Source: Zygnema cylindricum
Taxonomy: Eukaryota; Streptophyta; Zygnematophyceae; Zygnematales; Zygnemataceae
DNA: 64,000 nucleotides
Assembly: GCA_037447655.1 (NCBI GenBank)
Contig: JBBHKE010000284.1
Span: 16,906 to 80,905 of the forward strand
Direction of reading: 5' to 3'
In this document: one piece after another, positions 23,501 to 38,916 of the stretch
Numbering within the stretch: position 1 is the first letter of the stretch
Layout: each line of letters opens with the position of its first letter
Program-made: the position numbers and the translations under genes
Notes under the pieces: generated by a model
The model's database searches: none
What the model saw: only the letters and a program-made list of their open reading frames with translations
What the model was told of the DNA's origin: nothing

Positions 23501-26500
23501 CAAGAATTGTTACCTAAATTACAGAAATAGTTTGTAATAACTAGATTTGTTACCTAAATTACACAAATAGTTAGCGATAACAAGATTTGTTCGCTAAATT
23601 ACAAAAACAGTTAGCGATAACAAGATTTGTTATCAAATTACACAAACAAATAGCGATAGCAAGAATTGTTACCTATTTTACACAAAGAGTTAGCAAAAAT
23701 AAGAATTGTTACCTAATTTACACAATTAATTAGCAATAACAAGAATTGTTACCTAATTACATAAACAGTAAGCGATAACAAGATTTCTTACCTATATTTC
23801 ACAAACATTTAGTGATAACAAGAATGGTTAACTAAATTACACAAACAGTTAGGGATAACAAGAATTGATACCTAAATTACAAAAACAGTTAGCGATAACA
23901 AAAATTGTTACCGAAATTACACAAAAAATTAGCAATAACAAAAATTGTTACCTAAATTACACAAACAGTTAGCGATAACAAGAATTGTTACCAAAATTAC
24001 ACAAACTGTTAGTGATAACAAGAATTGTTACCTAAATTACAGAAACAGTTGGTAATAACAAGATTTGTTACCAAAATTACACAAATAGTTAGGGATAACA
24101 AGAATTGTTCGCTAAATTACAAAAACAATTAGCGATAACAAGAATTGTTATCAAATTACACAAACAGATAGCGATAGCAAGAATTGTTAACTAAATTACA
24201 CAAACAGTTAGCGATAACAAGAATTGTTACCTAAATAACAAAAACAATTAGCGATAACAAGAATTAATACCTAAATTACAAAAACAGTTAGCGATAACAA
24301 GAATTGTTACCTAAAATACACAAACAGTTAGCGATAACAATAATTGTTACCTAAATTACAAAAACAGTTAGCGATAACAAGAATTGTCACCTAAATTACA
24401 CAAATAGTTAGGAATAACAAGAATTATTACCTAAATTACACAAACAGTTAGCTATAACAAGAATTGTTACCTAAATTACACAAAGTGTTAGCGATAACAA
24501 GATTTGTTACATAAATTACACAAACAGTTTGCAATAACAAGAACTGTTACCTAAACTACACACAGTTAGCGATAACAAGAATTGTTACCTAAATATAGAA
24601 ATAGTTAGCGATAACAATAATTGTTACCTAAATATCAAAAACAGTTAACGATAACAAGAATTGTTACCTAAATTACACAAACAGTTAGCGATAACAAGAA
24701 TTGTTACCTGAAATACACAAACAGATAGTGATAACAAGAATAGATACCTAAATTACACAAACTGTTAGCGATAATAAGAATTTTAACCTAAATTACACAA
24801 ATTTTTAGCATTAACAAGAATTGTTACCTAAATTACAAAAATAGTTAGTGATAACAAGAATTGTTACCTAAATCACACACACTTAGCGATAACAAGAATT
24901 ATTACCTAAATTACACAAACACTTAGAAATAACAAGTATTATTACCTAAATTACGAATAAAGTTAGCGATAACAAGAATTGTTACCTAAATTACACAAAC
25001 AGTTAGCGATAACAAGAATTGTTACCTAAATTACAAAAACAGTTAGCGATAACAAGAAATGTTACCTAAATTACACAAATAGTTAGCGATAACAAGATTT
25101 GTTAACTAAATTACATGAACAGTTAGCGATAACAAGAATTTTTACCTAAATTACAGAAACAGTTAGCGATAACAAGAATTGTCACCTAATTAGAGAAACA
25201 TTTAGCGATAACAAGAATTCTTACCTAAATTACACAAACAGTTAGCGATAACAAGAATGGTTAATTAAATTACACAAATAGTTAGCGATAACAAGAATTG
25301 AGACCTAAATTACAGAAACAGTTAGCTATAAAAAGAATTGTTACCTAAATTACACAAACTGTTAGCAATAACAAGAATTGTAACTTAAATTACACAAACA
25401 ATTAGCAATAGTAAGATTTGTCACCTAAATTACACAAACAGTTAGCGATAGCAAGAACTGTCACCTAAATTACACACTGTTAGCGATAACAAGAATTATT
25501 ACCTAAATATAGAAACAGTTAGCGATAACAATAATTGTTACCTAAATATAAAAAACAGTTAACGATAACAAGAATTGTTACCTAAATTACACAAACAGTT
25601 AGCTATAACAAGAATTGTTTTCTAAATTACAAACACTCTTAGCAATAACAAGAATTAAAATCAAATTACACAAACAGTTAGCGATAACAAGAATTGTTAC
25701 CTAAAATATAAAAACAGTTAGCGATAACAAGAATTGTCACTTAAATTACACAAATAGTTAGAGATAACAAGAAATGTTACCTAAATTACACAAACAGTTA
25801 GCAATAACAAGAATTGTCACCTAAATCACACGAACTATTAGAGATAACAAGATTTGTTACCTAAATTGCACAAACAGTTAGCGATAACAAGAACTGTCAC
25901 CTAAATTACACACAGTTAGCGATAACAAGAATTGTTACCTAAATATAGAAACAGTTAGCGATAACAATATTGGTTACCTAAATATAAAAAACAGTTAACG
26001 ATAACAAGAATCGTTACCTAAATTACACAAACAGTTACCAATAACAAGATTTGATGCCTAAATTACACAAACAGTTAGCTATAACAAGAATTGTTTCCTA
26101 AATTACAAACACTCTTAGCAATAACAAGAATTAAAATCAAATTACTTAAACAGTAAACGATAACAAGAATTGTTACCTAAATTACAAAAACAGTTAGCGA
26201 TAACAAGAATTGTCACCTAAATTACACAAATAGTTAGCGATAACAAGAAATGTTACCTAAATTACACAAACAGTTAGCGATAACAAGAATTGTTAACTAA
26301 ATTACACGAACTGTTAGCGATAACAAGAATTGTTACCTAATTACAGAAACAATTAGCGATAACAAGAATTCTTACCTAAATTACACAAACAGTTAGCAAT
26401 AACAAGAATGGTTAACTAAATTACACAAACAGTTAGCGATAACAAGAATTGATACCTAAATTACAAAAACAGTTAGCGATAACAAGAATTGTTACCTAAA

Positions 26501-29500
26501 TTACACAAACAGTTAGCGATAACAAGAATTGTTACCTAAATTACACAAACAATTAGCTATAACAAGAATGTTTAACTAAATTACACAAACAGTTAGCGAT
26601 AACAAGAATTGATACCTAAATTACAAAAACAGTTAGCGATAACAAGAATTGTTACCTAAATTACACAAACAGTTAGCGATAACAAGAATTGTTACCTAAA
26701 TTACACAAACAATTAGCTATAACAAGAATTGTTACCTAAATTACACAAAGTGTAAGCGATAACAAGATTTGTTACCTAAATTACACAAACAGTTTGCAAT
26801 AACAAGAACTGTTACCTAAATAACACACAGTTAGCGATAACAGGAATTGTTACCTAAATATAGAAACAGTTAGCGATAACGATATTGTTACCTAAATATC
26901 AAAAACAGTTAACGATAACAAGAATTCTTACCTAAATTACACAAACAGTTAGTGATAACAAGAATGATACCTAAATTACACAAACTGTTAGCGATAACAA
27001 GAATTTTAACCTAAATTACAAAAAAAAATTTAGCATTAACAAGAATTGTTACCTAAATTACAAAAATAGTTTACAAGAATTGTTACCTAAATTACAGAAA
27101 CAGTTAATGATAATAAGAATTGTTACCTAAATTACACAAACAATTAGCGATAACAAGAATTGTTACCTAAATTACACAAAAAATTAGCAATAACAAGAAT
27201 TATTACCTAAATGACATAAACAATTAGCGATATCAAGAATTGTTACCTAAATTACACAAACAATTAGCATTAACAAGAATTTTGACCTAAGTTACACAAA
27301 GAGTTAGCGATAACAAGAATTGTCACCTAAATTACCAAAATTGTTAGCGATAACAAGAATTGTTACCTAAATTACACAAACAGTTAGCAATAACCAGAAT
27401 TGTTACCTATAGCGATAACAAGAATTCTTACCTAAATTACACAAAAAGTTAGGGATAACAAGAATTGTTACCTAAATTACACAAACAGTTAGCGATAACA
27501 AGAATTGTCACCTAAATCACACGAACTATTAGCGATAACAAGAATTGTTACCTAAATTACACAAACAGTTAGCGATAACAAGAATTTTTCCTAAATTACA
27601 AAAACAGTTAGCGATAACAAGAATTGTCACCTAAATTACACAAATAGTTAGCGATAACAAGAATTGTTACCTAAATTACACAAACAGTTACCGATCACAA
27701 GAATTGTTACCTAAATTACACAAACACTTAGCGATAACATGAATTGTTACCTAAACTACATAAACATTTAGCAAAAATAAGAATTGTTACCTAATTTACA
27801 CAATTAATTAGCGATAACAAGAATTGTTACCTAATTACAGAAACACTAAGCGATAACAAGAATTCTTACCTAAATTTCACAAACAGTTAGCGATAACAAG
27901 AATGGACAACTAAGTTACAGAAACAGTTAGCAATAACAAGAATTGATACCTAAATTACAAAAACAGGTAGCGATAACAAGAATTGTCACCTAAATTACAC
28001 AAATAGTTAGTGATAACAATAATTGTTACCTAAATTACACAAACAGTTAGCGAAAACAAGAATTGTTACCTAAATTACAGAAACAGTTAGCTATGAAAAG
28101 AATTGTTACCTAAATTACACAAACTGTTAGCAATAACAAGAATTGTAACCTAAATTACACAAACAATTAGCAATAGTAAGATTTATTACCTAAATTACAC
28201 AAACAGTTAACGATAACAAGAACTTTCACCTAAATTACACACAGTTAGCGATAACAAGAATTATTACCTAAATACAGAAACAGTTAGCGATAACAATAAT
28301 TGTTACCTAAATATAAAAAACAGTTAACGATAACAAGAATTGTTACCTAAATTACACAAACAGTTACCAATAACAAGATTTGATGCCTAAATTACACAAA
28401 CAGTTAGCTATAACAAGAATTGTTACCTAAATTACAAAAACTGTTATCGATAACAAGAATTGTAACCTAAATTACACAAACTGTTAGCCATAACCAGAAT
28501 TGTAACCTAAATTACCCAAACAGTTAGCAATAACAAGATTTGTCACCTAAATTTCACAAATAGTTAGCGATAACAAGAATTGTTACCTAAATTACACAAA
28601 CAGTTAGCGATAACAATAACAGTTACCTAAATTACACAAACAGTTAGCGATAACAAGAATTGTTACCTAAATTACACAAACAGTTAGCGATAACAAGAAT
28701 TGTTACCTAAATTACACAAACAGTTTGCGATAACAAGAATTGTTACCTAAATTACACATAGTTAGCGATAACAAGAATTGTTACCTAAATTACAGAAACA
28801 GTTAGCGATAACAAGAACTGTTACCTAAATTACAAACAGTCAGCGATAAAAGAGATGTTAACTAAATTACACAAACAGTTAGCGATAACAAGAATTGTTA
28901 CCTAAATATCAAAAACAGTTAGCGATAACAAGAATTGTTACCTAAATTACACATTTAGTTAAGAATAACAAGAATTGTTACCTGCATTACAGTAACTGTT
29001 AGCGATAACAAGAATTGTTACCTAAATTACACAAATTTTTAGCATTAACAAGAATTGATACGTAAATTACACAAACAGTTAGCAATAACTAGAATTGTTA
29101 CCTATAGCGATAAAGAAATTGTTACCTAAATTACACAAACAGTTAGTGATAACAAGAATTGTCACCTAAATTACCCAAACAGTTAACAATAACAAGAATT
29201 GTTATCTAAAGTACACAAACAGTTACCGATAACAAAAATTGTTACCTAAATTACACGAACTATTAGCGATAACAAGAATTGTTACCTAAATTACACAAAC
29301 AGTTACCGATAACAAGAATTGATACCTAAATTACACAAACAGTTAGCTATAACAAGAATTGTTACCTAAATTACAAAAACAGTTATCGATAACAAGAATT
29401 GTTACCTAAATTACACAAACGTTAGCCATAACCAGAATTGTAACCTAAATTACCCAAACAGTTAGCATAACAAGAATTGTTACCTAAATTACACAAACTA

Positions 29501-32500
29501 TTACCGATAACAAGAATTGTTACCTAAATTACACGAACAGTTAGCGATAACAAGAATTGTTACCTAAATTACATAAACAGTTAGCGATAACATGAATTGG
29601 CACCTAAACTACACAAACATTTAGCGAAAACAAGAATTGTTTCCTAAATTACACAAACAAATAGCGATAACAAGAATTGTTACCTAATTACAGAAACAGT
29701 TAGCGATAACAAGAATTCATACCTTAATTCCACAAAGAGTTAGCGATAACAAGAATTAATACCTAAATTACAAAAATAGTTAGCGATAACAAGAATTTTA
29801 TCCTAAATTACACAAATTTTTAGCATTAACAAGAATTGTTGCCTAAATTACATAAACAGTTATTGATATCAAAAATTGTTACTTAAATTACAGAAACAAT
29901 TAGCGATAACAAGAATTGTTACCTAAATTAGAATAACTGTTAGCGATAACAAGAATTGTTTCCTAAATTAACCAAACTGTTAGCAATAACCAGAATTGTT
30001 ACCTATAGCGATAACAAAAATTGTTACATAAATTACACAAACAATTAGCGATACAAGAATTGTTACCTAAATTACACGAACTATTAGCGATAACAAGAAT
30101 TGTTACCTAAATTACATAAACAGTTAGCGATAGTTAACCTAAATTACAAAAATAGTTAGCGATAACAAGAATTGTTACCTAAATTACAAAAAAAAGTTAG
30201 CGATAACAGGAATTGTTTCCAAAATTACACACAGTTAACGATAACAAGAATTTTTACCTAAATTACACAAATTGTTAGCATAACAAGAATTGTTACTTAT
30301 AATACAGAAACAATTAGCGATAACAAGAGTTGTGACCTAAATTACACAAACAGTTACAAATAACAAGATATGTTACCTAAATTACACAAACAGTTAGCGA
30401 TAACAAGAAATTTTACCTAAATTTGACAAACTATTAGCGATAACAAGAATAGTTACCTAAATTACAGAAACAGTTAGTAATAACAAGATTTGTTACCTAA
30501 ATTACACAAACTTTTAGCGATAACAAGAATTGTAACCTAAATTACACAAACCTTTAGCAATAACAAGATTTGTTACCTAAATTACACAAACAGTTAGCGA
30601 TAACAAGAACTCTTACCTAAATTACACAAAGTTATCGATAACAAGAATTGTTACCTAAATTACACAAATAGTTAGCGATAGTTAACCTAAATTACAAAAA
30701 TAGTTAGCGATAACAAGAATTGTCACCTAAATTACACAAACAGTTAGCGATAACAAGAATTGTTTCCTAAATTACACACAGTTAGCGATAACAAGAATTT
30801 TTACCTAAATTACACAAATTGTTAGCATAACAAGAATTGTTACTTATAATAGAGAAACAATTAGCGATAACAAGAGTTGTGACCTAAATTACACTAACAG
30901 TTACAGATAACAAGATATGTTACCTAAACTACAGAAACAGTTAGCGATAACAAGAATTGTTACCTAAATTTGACAAACTGTTAGTGACAACAAGAATAGT
31001 TACCTAAATTACAGAATCAGTTAGTAATAACAAGATTTGTTACCTAAATTACACAAACTGTTAGCGATAACAAGAATTGTAACCTATATTACACAAACCG
31101 TTAGCAATAACAAGTTTTGTTACCTAAATTACACAAACTGTTAGTGATAACAAGAACTGTTACCTAAATTACACACAGTTAGCGATAACAATAATTGTTA
31201 CCTAAATACAGAAATAGTTAGCGATAACAATAATTGTTACCTAAATATCAAAAATAGTTAACGATAACAAGAATTGTTTCCTAAATTACACAAACAATTA
31301 GCGATAACAAGAATTGTTACCTGAATTACACAAACTGTTAGCGATAACAAGAATTGACACCTAAATTACACAAACTGTTAAGGATAACAAGAATTTTAAC
31401 CTAAATTACACAAATTTTTAGCATTAACAAGAATTGTTACCTAAATTACAAAAACAATTAACAAGAATTGTTACCTAAATTACACAAGCATTTAGCGATA
31501 ACAAGAATTGTTACCTAAATTACACAAGCAGTTAGCGATAACAAGAACTTTTACCTAAATTACACACAGTTAGGGATTATAAGATTTGTTACCTAAATTA
31601 CACAAATAGTTAGCATAACAAGAATTGTTACCTAAATTACAGAAACAATTAGCGATATTAAGTTGTTACCTAAATTACAAAAACTGTTAGCAATAACAAA
31701 AATTGTTACCTAAATTACACAAACAGTTTGCGATAACAAAAATTGTTACCTAAATTACACAAATTGTTAGCGATAACAAGAATTGTTACCTAAATTACAA
31801 AATTTTTTAGCGATAACAGGAATTGGTACCTAAAGTAGACAAACAGTTAGTGTTAACAAGAATTGTTATCTAAATTACACAAAATGTTAGCGATAACAAG
31901 AATTGTTACCTAAATTACACAAACAGTTAGCGATAAAAGGTGTTGGTACCTAAAGTACACAAACAGTTAGTGATAACAAGAATTGTTGCCTAAGTTAACA
32001 AAACAGTTAAAGATAACAAAAACTGTTACCTAAATTACACAAATAGTTAGCGATAACAGGAATTGGTACCTAAAGTACACAAACAGTTAGTGATAACAAG
32101 AATTGTTACCTAAATTACACAAAATGTTAGCGATAACAAGATTTGTTACCTAAATTACACAAACAGTTAGCGATAACAGGAATTGTTACCTAAATTACAA
32201 AAACTGTTAGCAATAACAAAAATTGTTACCTAAATTACACAAATTGTTAGCGATAACAAGAATTGTTACCTAAATTACACAAATTGTTAGCGATAACAGG
32301 AATTGGTACCTAAATAACACAAACAGTTAGTGATAACAAAAATTGTTGCCTAAGTTAACGAAACAGTTAAAGATAACAAAAACTGTTACCTAAATTACAA
32401 AAACTGTTAGCGATAACAAAAACTGTTACCTAAATTACAAAAACTGTTAGCGATAACAAAAATTGTTACCTAAATTACACAAACTGTTAGCAATAACAAA

Positions 32501-35010
32501 AATTGTTACCTAAATTACACAAACAGTTAGCGATAACAAGAATTGTTACCTAAATTACACAAACAGATAGCGATAACAAAAATTGTTACCTAAATTACAC
32601 AAACAATTAGCGATAACAAGAATTGTTACCTAAATTACACAAATAGTTAGCGATAACAAGAATTGTTACCTAAATTAAAAAAACAGTTAGCAATAACAAG
32701 AATTTTGACCTAAGTTACACAAACAGTTAGCGATAACAAGAATTGTCAACAAAATTACAAAAACTGGAAGCGATAACAAAAATTGTTACCTAAATTACAC
32801 AAACAGTTAGGGATAACATGAATTGTTACCTAAATTACACGAACTGTTAGCGATAACAAGAATTGTTACCTAAATTACACAAACAGTTAACGATAACAAG
32901 AATTATTACCTTAATTACACGAACTGTTAGCGATAACAAGAATTGTTACCTAAATTACACAAACAGTTAGGGATAACATGAATTGTTACCTAAACTTAAC
33001 AAACACTTAGCGAAAACAAGAATTGTTACCGAAATTACCCAAACAATTAGCGATAAAAAGAATTGTTACCTAATTACAGAAAATGTTAGCGATTACAAGA
33101 AATCTTACCTACATTACACAAACAATTAGCGATAACAAGAATGGTTAACTAAATTACACAAACAGTTAGAGATAACAAAAATTGATACCTAAATTAGAAA
33201 AACAGTAAGTGATAACAAGAATAGTTACCTAAATTTCACAAACAGTTAGCGATAACAAGAATTGTTCCCTAAATTACAAAAACTGTGAGCGATAACAAGA
33301 ATTAAGATCAAATTACACAAATAGTTAGCGATAACAAGAATTGTTACCTAAATTACAAAAACTGTTATCGATATCAAGAATTGTTTCCTAAATTACACAA
33401 GTTGTCAACCATAACCATAATAGTTACCTAAATTACACAAACAGTTAGCAATAACAAGATTTGATGCCTAAATTACACAAACAGTTAGCTATAACAAAAA
33501 TTGTTCCCTAAATACAAAAACTGTTATCGATAACAAGAATTGTTACCTAAATTACACAAACTGTTAGCGATAACAAGAATTGTAAACTAAATTAAACAAA
33601 TAGTTAGCAATAAAAAGATTTCTCACCTAAATTACACAAACAGTTAGCGATAACAAGAACTGTTACCTAAATTACCCAAACAGTTAGCAATAAGAAGAAT
33701 TAAGATCAAATTACACAAACAGTTAGCGATAACAAAAATTGATACCTAAATTAGAAAAACATTAAGTGATAACAAGAAAAGTTACCTAAATTACACAAAT
33801 AGTTAGCGATAACAAGAATTGTTCCCTAAATTACAAAAACAGTTAGCAATAACAAGAATTAAGATCAAATTACACAAACAGTTAGCGATAACAAGAATTG
33901 TTACCTAAATACAAAAGCTGTTATCGATAACAAGAATTGTTACCTAAATTACACAAACTGTTAGCGATAACCAGAATTGTAACCTAAATTACACAAACAG
34001 TTAGCGATAACAAGATTTGTCACCTAAATTACACAAACAGTTAGCGATAACAAGAACTGTTACCTAAATTACCCAAACAGTTAGCGATAACAAGAATTGT
34101 TACCTAAATTACACATACAATTAGCGATAACAAGAATTCTTTCCTAAATTACACAAACAGTTAGCGATAACAAGAATGGTTACCTAAATTACACACAGTT
34201 AGCGATAACAAGAATTGTTACCTTAATTACACAAACAGTTAGCGATAACAAGAATTGTTACCTAAGTTACACACAGTTAGCGATAACAAGAGTTGTTAAC
34301 TAAATTACACAATTAGTTAGCGATAACAAGAATTGTTACCTAAATATCAAAAACAGTTAGAGATAACAAGAATTGTTACCTAAATTACACAATTAGTTAG
34401 CGATAACAAGAATTGTTACCTGCATTACACAAACAGTTAGCGATAACAAAATTGATACCTAAATTACACAAACTGTTAGCGATAACAAGAATTTTAACCT
34501 AAATTACACAAATTTTTAGCATTAACAAGAATTGTTATGTATATTACACAAACAGTTAGTGATATCAAGAATTGTTACCTAAATTACACAAACAATTACC
34601 GATAACAAGAATTATTACCTAAATTACAGAATTAATTAGCGATAACAAGAAATGTTACCTAAATTAAACAAACAGTTAGCGATAACAAGAATTGTTACCT
34701 AAACTACAAAAAAAGTTAGCAATAACAAGAATTGTCACCTAAATTACCCAAACAGTTAATGATAACAAGAATTGTTACCTAAAGTACACAAACAGTTACT
34801 GATAACAAGGATTGTTACCTAAATTACACGAACTATTAGCGATAACAAGAATTGTTACCTAAATTACACAAACAGTTAACGATAACAAGAATTTTACCTA
34901 AATTACACAAACAGTTAGCGATAACAAGAATTAGTACCTAAATTATACAAACAGTTAGAGATAACATGAGTTGTGACCTAAATTACACAAACAGTTAGCG
35001 ATAACAAGAT
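20577..35010 (+). repeat. 40-bp satellite array, block 3
   Basis: The largest uninterrupted block, about 360 units. Higher-order structure is visible. A cassette containing GTTCGCTAAATTAC followed by GTTATCAAATTACAC recurs near 20700, 22600, 23585 and 24105, and the TTTTTAGCATTAACAAG variant recurs near 21790, 23215, 24805, 27030, 29815, 31410 and 34510. Neighbouring cassettes share private substitutions, as expected from segmental amplification and unequal exchange. No gene. Confidence 0.97.
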
Positions 35011-35703
35011 ATTGAAAAGTAAGCTTTAGTAAGTCTTAGAAATTTGAGTCTAGGACTTAGAATATTTTTAGAATACTAACTGTTCAATATTGACCAAATT
35101 TAGTGTAGATTTTTTTGTAATATCTACACGAATTGATATCTTTAAGTTAATTAGTGTGTAAGGCCGCCAATAAATGTAGACGTGATAAGAATCATCCGGA
35201 TTTTTAGGGTATAGATATTGTTAGTGGACAATTCTGGTCCAAACACTTAGATTATTGTCAGTAGGGTGTCTCGTGAACCATGTACATACGTTTTTGATGT
35301 TTTCTAGATCTTTTAGATGTTTTCGAGATCTTTTGAGTATTTAGTTCAGCTAGGATTGATCAATTCAATACAGAATGTACATTCTACACAAGAATTAAGG
35401 AAAAAAGAGCATTGAGTGCAGTTTAAGGTGTTTTATGCTCTATTGTCTCTAATTTGCTTGTAGTACATGTTTGTTTGGTTGAAAGACCTCTTTCGTTTGG
35501 AGTAACATATCTTACACTATAGATCTAGTCTTCTATTAGGCATTTCTCTTTGGGTTTGCTTCCGCTAACATGTCTGATAATGGCTCAGCTCCTATTGCTA
35601 GTGCTCCTATTAGCCCTAGTGTTCCACCTGCTCCTGCTGGTGCAAGTGTGACTCCTAGTGGAAGTGGATCACAGCCAAGTCTTAATGCCTATGACCTTCA
35701 ACA
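35011..35703 (+). mobile_element. solo copia-A LTR
   Basis: A single complete LTR with satellite on both sides and no internal region, so it arose by LTR-LTR recombination. Its ends are ATTGAAAAG and CTTCAACA. The repeat AAGATAT flanks it (35006-35012 and 35704-35710); depending on where the terminus is placed, 4-7 bp of this is the target-site duplication. The Gag N-terminal peptide starts at an intact ATG at 35570. It has two AGATCTTTTAGATG-type repeats where other copies have three. Confidence 0.92.
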
Positions 35704-38700
35704 AAGATATGTTACCTAAATTACACAAACAGTTAGCGATATCAAGAATTGTTACCTAAATTACACAAACTATTAGCGATAACAAGAATTGTTACCTAAA
35801 TTACAGAAACAGTTAGTAATAACAAGAATTGTTCCCTAAATTACAAAAACAGTTAACGATAACAAGAATTGTTATCAAATTACACTAACAGATAGAGATG
35901 GCAAGAATGTCACCTAAATTACACAAATAGTTAGCGATAACAAGAATTGTTGCCTAAATTACACAAACAGTTAGCGATAACAAGAATTGTTACCTTTATT
36001 ACACAAACAGTTAGCGATAACAAGAATTGTTACCTTTATTACACAAACAGTTAGCTATAACATGAATTGTTACCTATATTACAAAAACAGTTAGCGATAA
36101 CAAGAATTGTTACCTTAATTACACAAACACTTAACAATAACAAGAATTGTTACCTAAATTACACAAACATTTAGCGATAAAAAGAATTGTTACCTAAATT
36201 ACACAAACTCTAAGCGATAACAAGAATTGTTACCTAAATTACAAAAACAGTTAGCAATAACAACATTTGTTACCTAAATTACACAAATTTTTAGCGATAA
36301 CAAGAATTATTACCTAAATTACACAAATAGTAAGTGATAACAAGAATTGTTACCTAAATTACAAAAACAGTTAGCGATAAAAAAAATTGTTACCTAAATT
36401 ACATAAACAGTTAGCGATAAGAAGAATTGTTACCTAAATTATACAAACAATTAGCGATAACAAGAATTGTTATCTAAATTGCACAAACTGTTAGCGATAA
36501 CAAAAATTGTAACCTTAATTACACAAATTGTTAGGATTAACAAGAATTGTTAACAAACTTACAAAAACAGTTAGAGATAGAAGAATTGTTACCTATATTA
36601 CACAAACAGTTAGCGATAACAAGACCTTTTACATAAATTACACAAATTGTAAGCGATAATAAGAATTGTTACCTAAACTCTAAAAAGTGTTAGCGATTTA
36701 AAAAATTGTTACCTAAATTACAAAACAGTTAACAATAACTAGAATTGTGACCTAAATTACACAAACACTAAGGGATAATAAGAGTTGTTGCCTTAATTAC
36801 AGAAAGAGTTAGCGATAACAGAAATTGTAACCTAAATTACACAAACGGTTAGCGATAACAAGAATTGTACCCTAAATGACACAAATTGATAGCGATAACA
36901 AGAATTGTTACATAAATTACACAAACAGTTAGCGATAACAGGAATTGTTTACCTAAATTACACAAATAGTTAGCGATAACAGAAATTGTCACCTAAAATA
37001 CACAAACTGTTAGCGATACCAAGTATTGTTACCTTAATTACCCAAACAGTTAGAGATAAAAAGAAATGTTACCTATATTACACAAACTGTCAGAGATAAC
37101 AAGAAATGTTACCTAAATTACACAAGTAGTTAGCGATAAAAAGAATAGTTACCTAAATTACACAAATTGTTAGCGATAACAAAAATTGTTACCTTAATTA
37201 CCCAAACAGTTAGTGATAAAAAGAAATGTTACCTATATTACACAAACATTTAGCGATAACAAGAATTGTTACCTAAATTACATAAATTGTTAGCGATAAC
37301 AAAAATTGTTACCTAAATTACACAAACTGTTAGCGACAACATGAATTGTTACCTAAATTACACAAATTGTTAGTGATAACAAAAATTGTTACCTAAATTA
37401 CACAAACAGTTAGCGATAACAAGAATTCTTTCCTAAATTACACAAACAGTTAGCAATAACAAGAATTGTTACCTAAATGACACAAATTGTTAGTAATAAT
37501 AAGAATTGAAACCTAAATTACACAAATTGTTTGCATTAACAAAAATTGTTACCTAAATTACAAAAATAGTTAGCGATAAGAAAAACTGTTACCTAAATTA
37601 CAGAAGCAATTAGCGATAACAAGAACTATTACCTAAATTACAAAAACAATTAGCATTAACAAGAATTGTTACCTAAATTACAAAATTAACTAGCGATAAC
37701 AAGAATTGTTACCTAAATTACACAAACATTTGAGAATATCAAGAAATGATACCTAAATTACACAAACAGTTAGCGATAACAAGAGTTGTTACCTTAATTA
37801 CAGAAACAGTTAGCGATAACAAGAATTGTAACCTAAATTACACAAATTGTTAGCGATAACAAGAATTGTTACCTAAATTACAAAAACAATTAGCGATTAC
37901 AAGAATTCTTACCTAAATTACAAAAACAATTAGCGATAACAAGAATTAATACCTTAATTACACAAACAGTTAGCGATCACAAGAATTGTTACCTAAATTA
38001 CAAAAAAAGTTAGTGATAATATGAATTGTTACCTAAATTACACAAACGGTTAGCGATAACAAGATTTATTACCTAAATTACACAAACTGTTAGCGATAAC
38101 AAGAATTATAACCTAAATTACATTAATTGTTAGCGTTAACAAGAATTGTAACCTAAATCACAAAAACAGTTAGCGATAACAAGAATTGTTACCTAAATTA
38201 CACAAACTATTACCGATAACAAGAATTATAACCTAAATTACACAAAAAGTTAGCGATAACAAGAATTGTCACCTAAATTACACAAAGAGTTAGCGATAAT
38301 AGGAATTGTTACCTAAATTACACAAACAGTTAGCGATTACACAAATTGTCACCTAAATTACAGAATTTGTTAGCGATAACAAGAATTATAACCTAAATTA
38401 CACAAATTGTTAGCATTAACAAGAATTGTCACATAAATTACACAAACTGTCAGGGATAACAAGAATTGTTTCCTAAATTACACAAACAGTTAGCGATAAC
38501 AAGAATAATGACCTAAATTACAAAAACAATTAGCGATAAAAAAAAATGTCACCTAAATTACACAAACAGTTAGCGATAAGAAGAATTGTTACCTAAATTA
38601 CGCAAATTGTTAGCCAGAACAAGAATTGTTACCTAAATTACACAAATTGTTAGGGATAACAAGAAATGTTACCTAAATTACACAAAAAGTTAGCGATAAC

Positions 38701-38906
38701 AAGAATTGTTACCTAAATTACACAAACAGTTAGCGATAACAAGAATCGTTACCTAAAAATCAAAAACAGTTAGCGATAAGAAGAATTGTTACCTAAATTA
38801 CGCAAATTGTTAGCCAGAACAAGAATTGTTACCTAAATTACACAAATTGTTAGGGATAACAAGAAATGTTACCTAAATTACACAAAAAGTTAGCGATAAC
38901 AAGAGT
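35704..38906 (+). repeat. 40-bp satellite array, block 4
   Basis: About 80 units up to the assembly gap. The subvariant ACAAATTGTTAGCG becomes frequent here. The last 137 bp before the gap (38770-38906) repeat 38570-38706 at an offset of exactly 200 bp (five units). No gene. Confidence 0.97.
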
Positions 38907-38916
38907 NNNNNNNNNN
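38907..38916. other. assembly gap (10 N)
   Basis: Ten N characters. The true length of the missing satellite is unknown. Confidence 1.
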
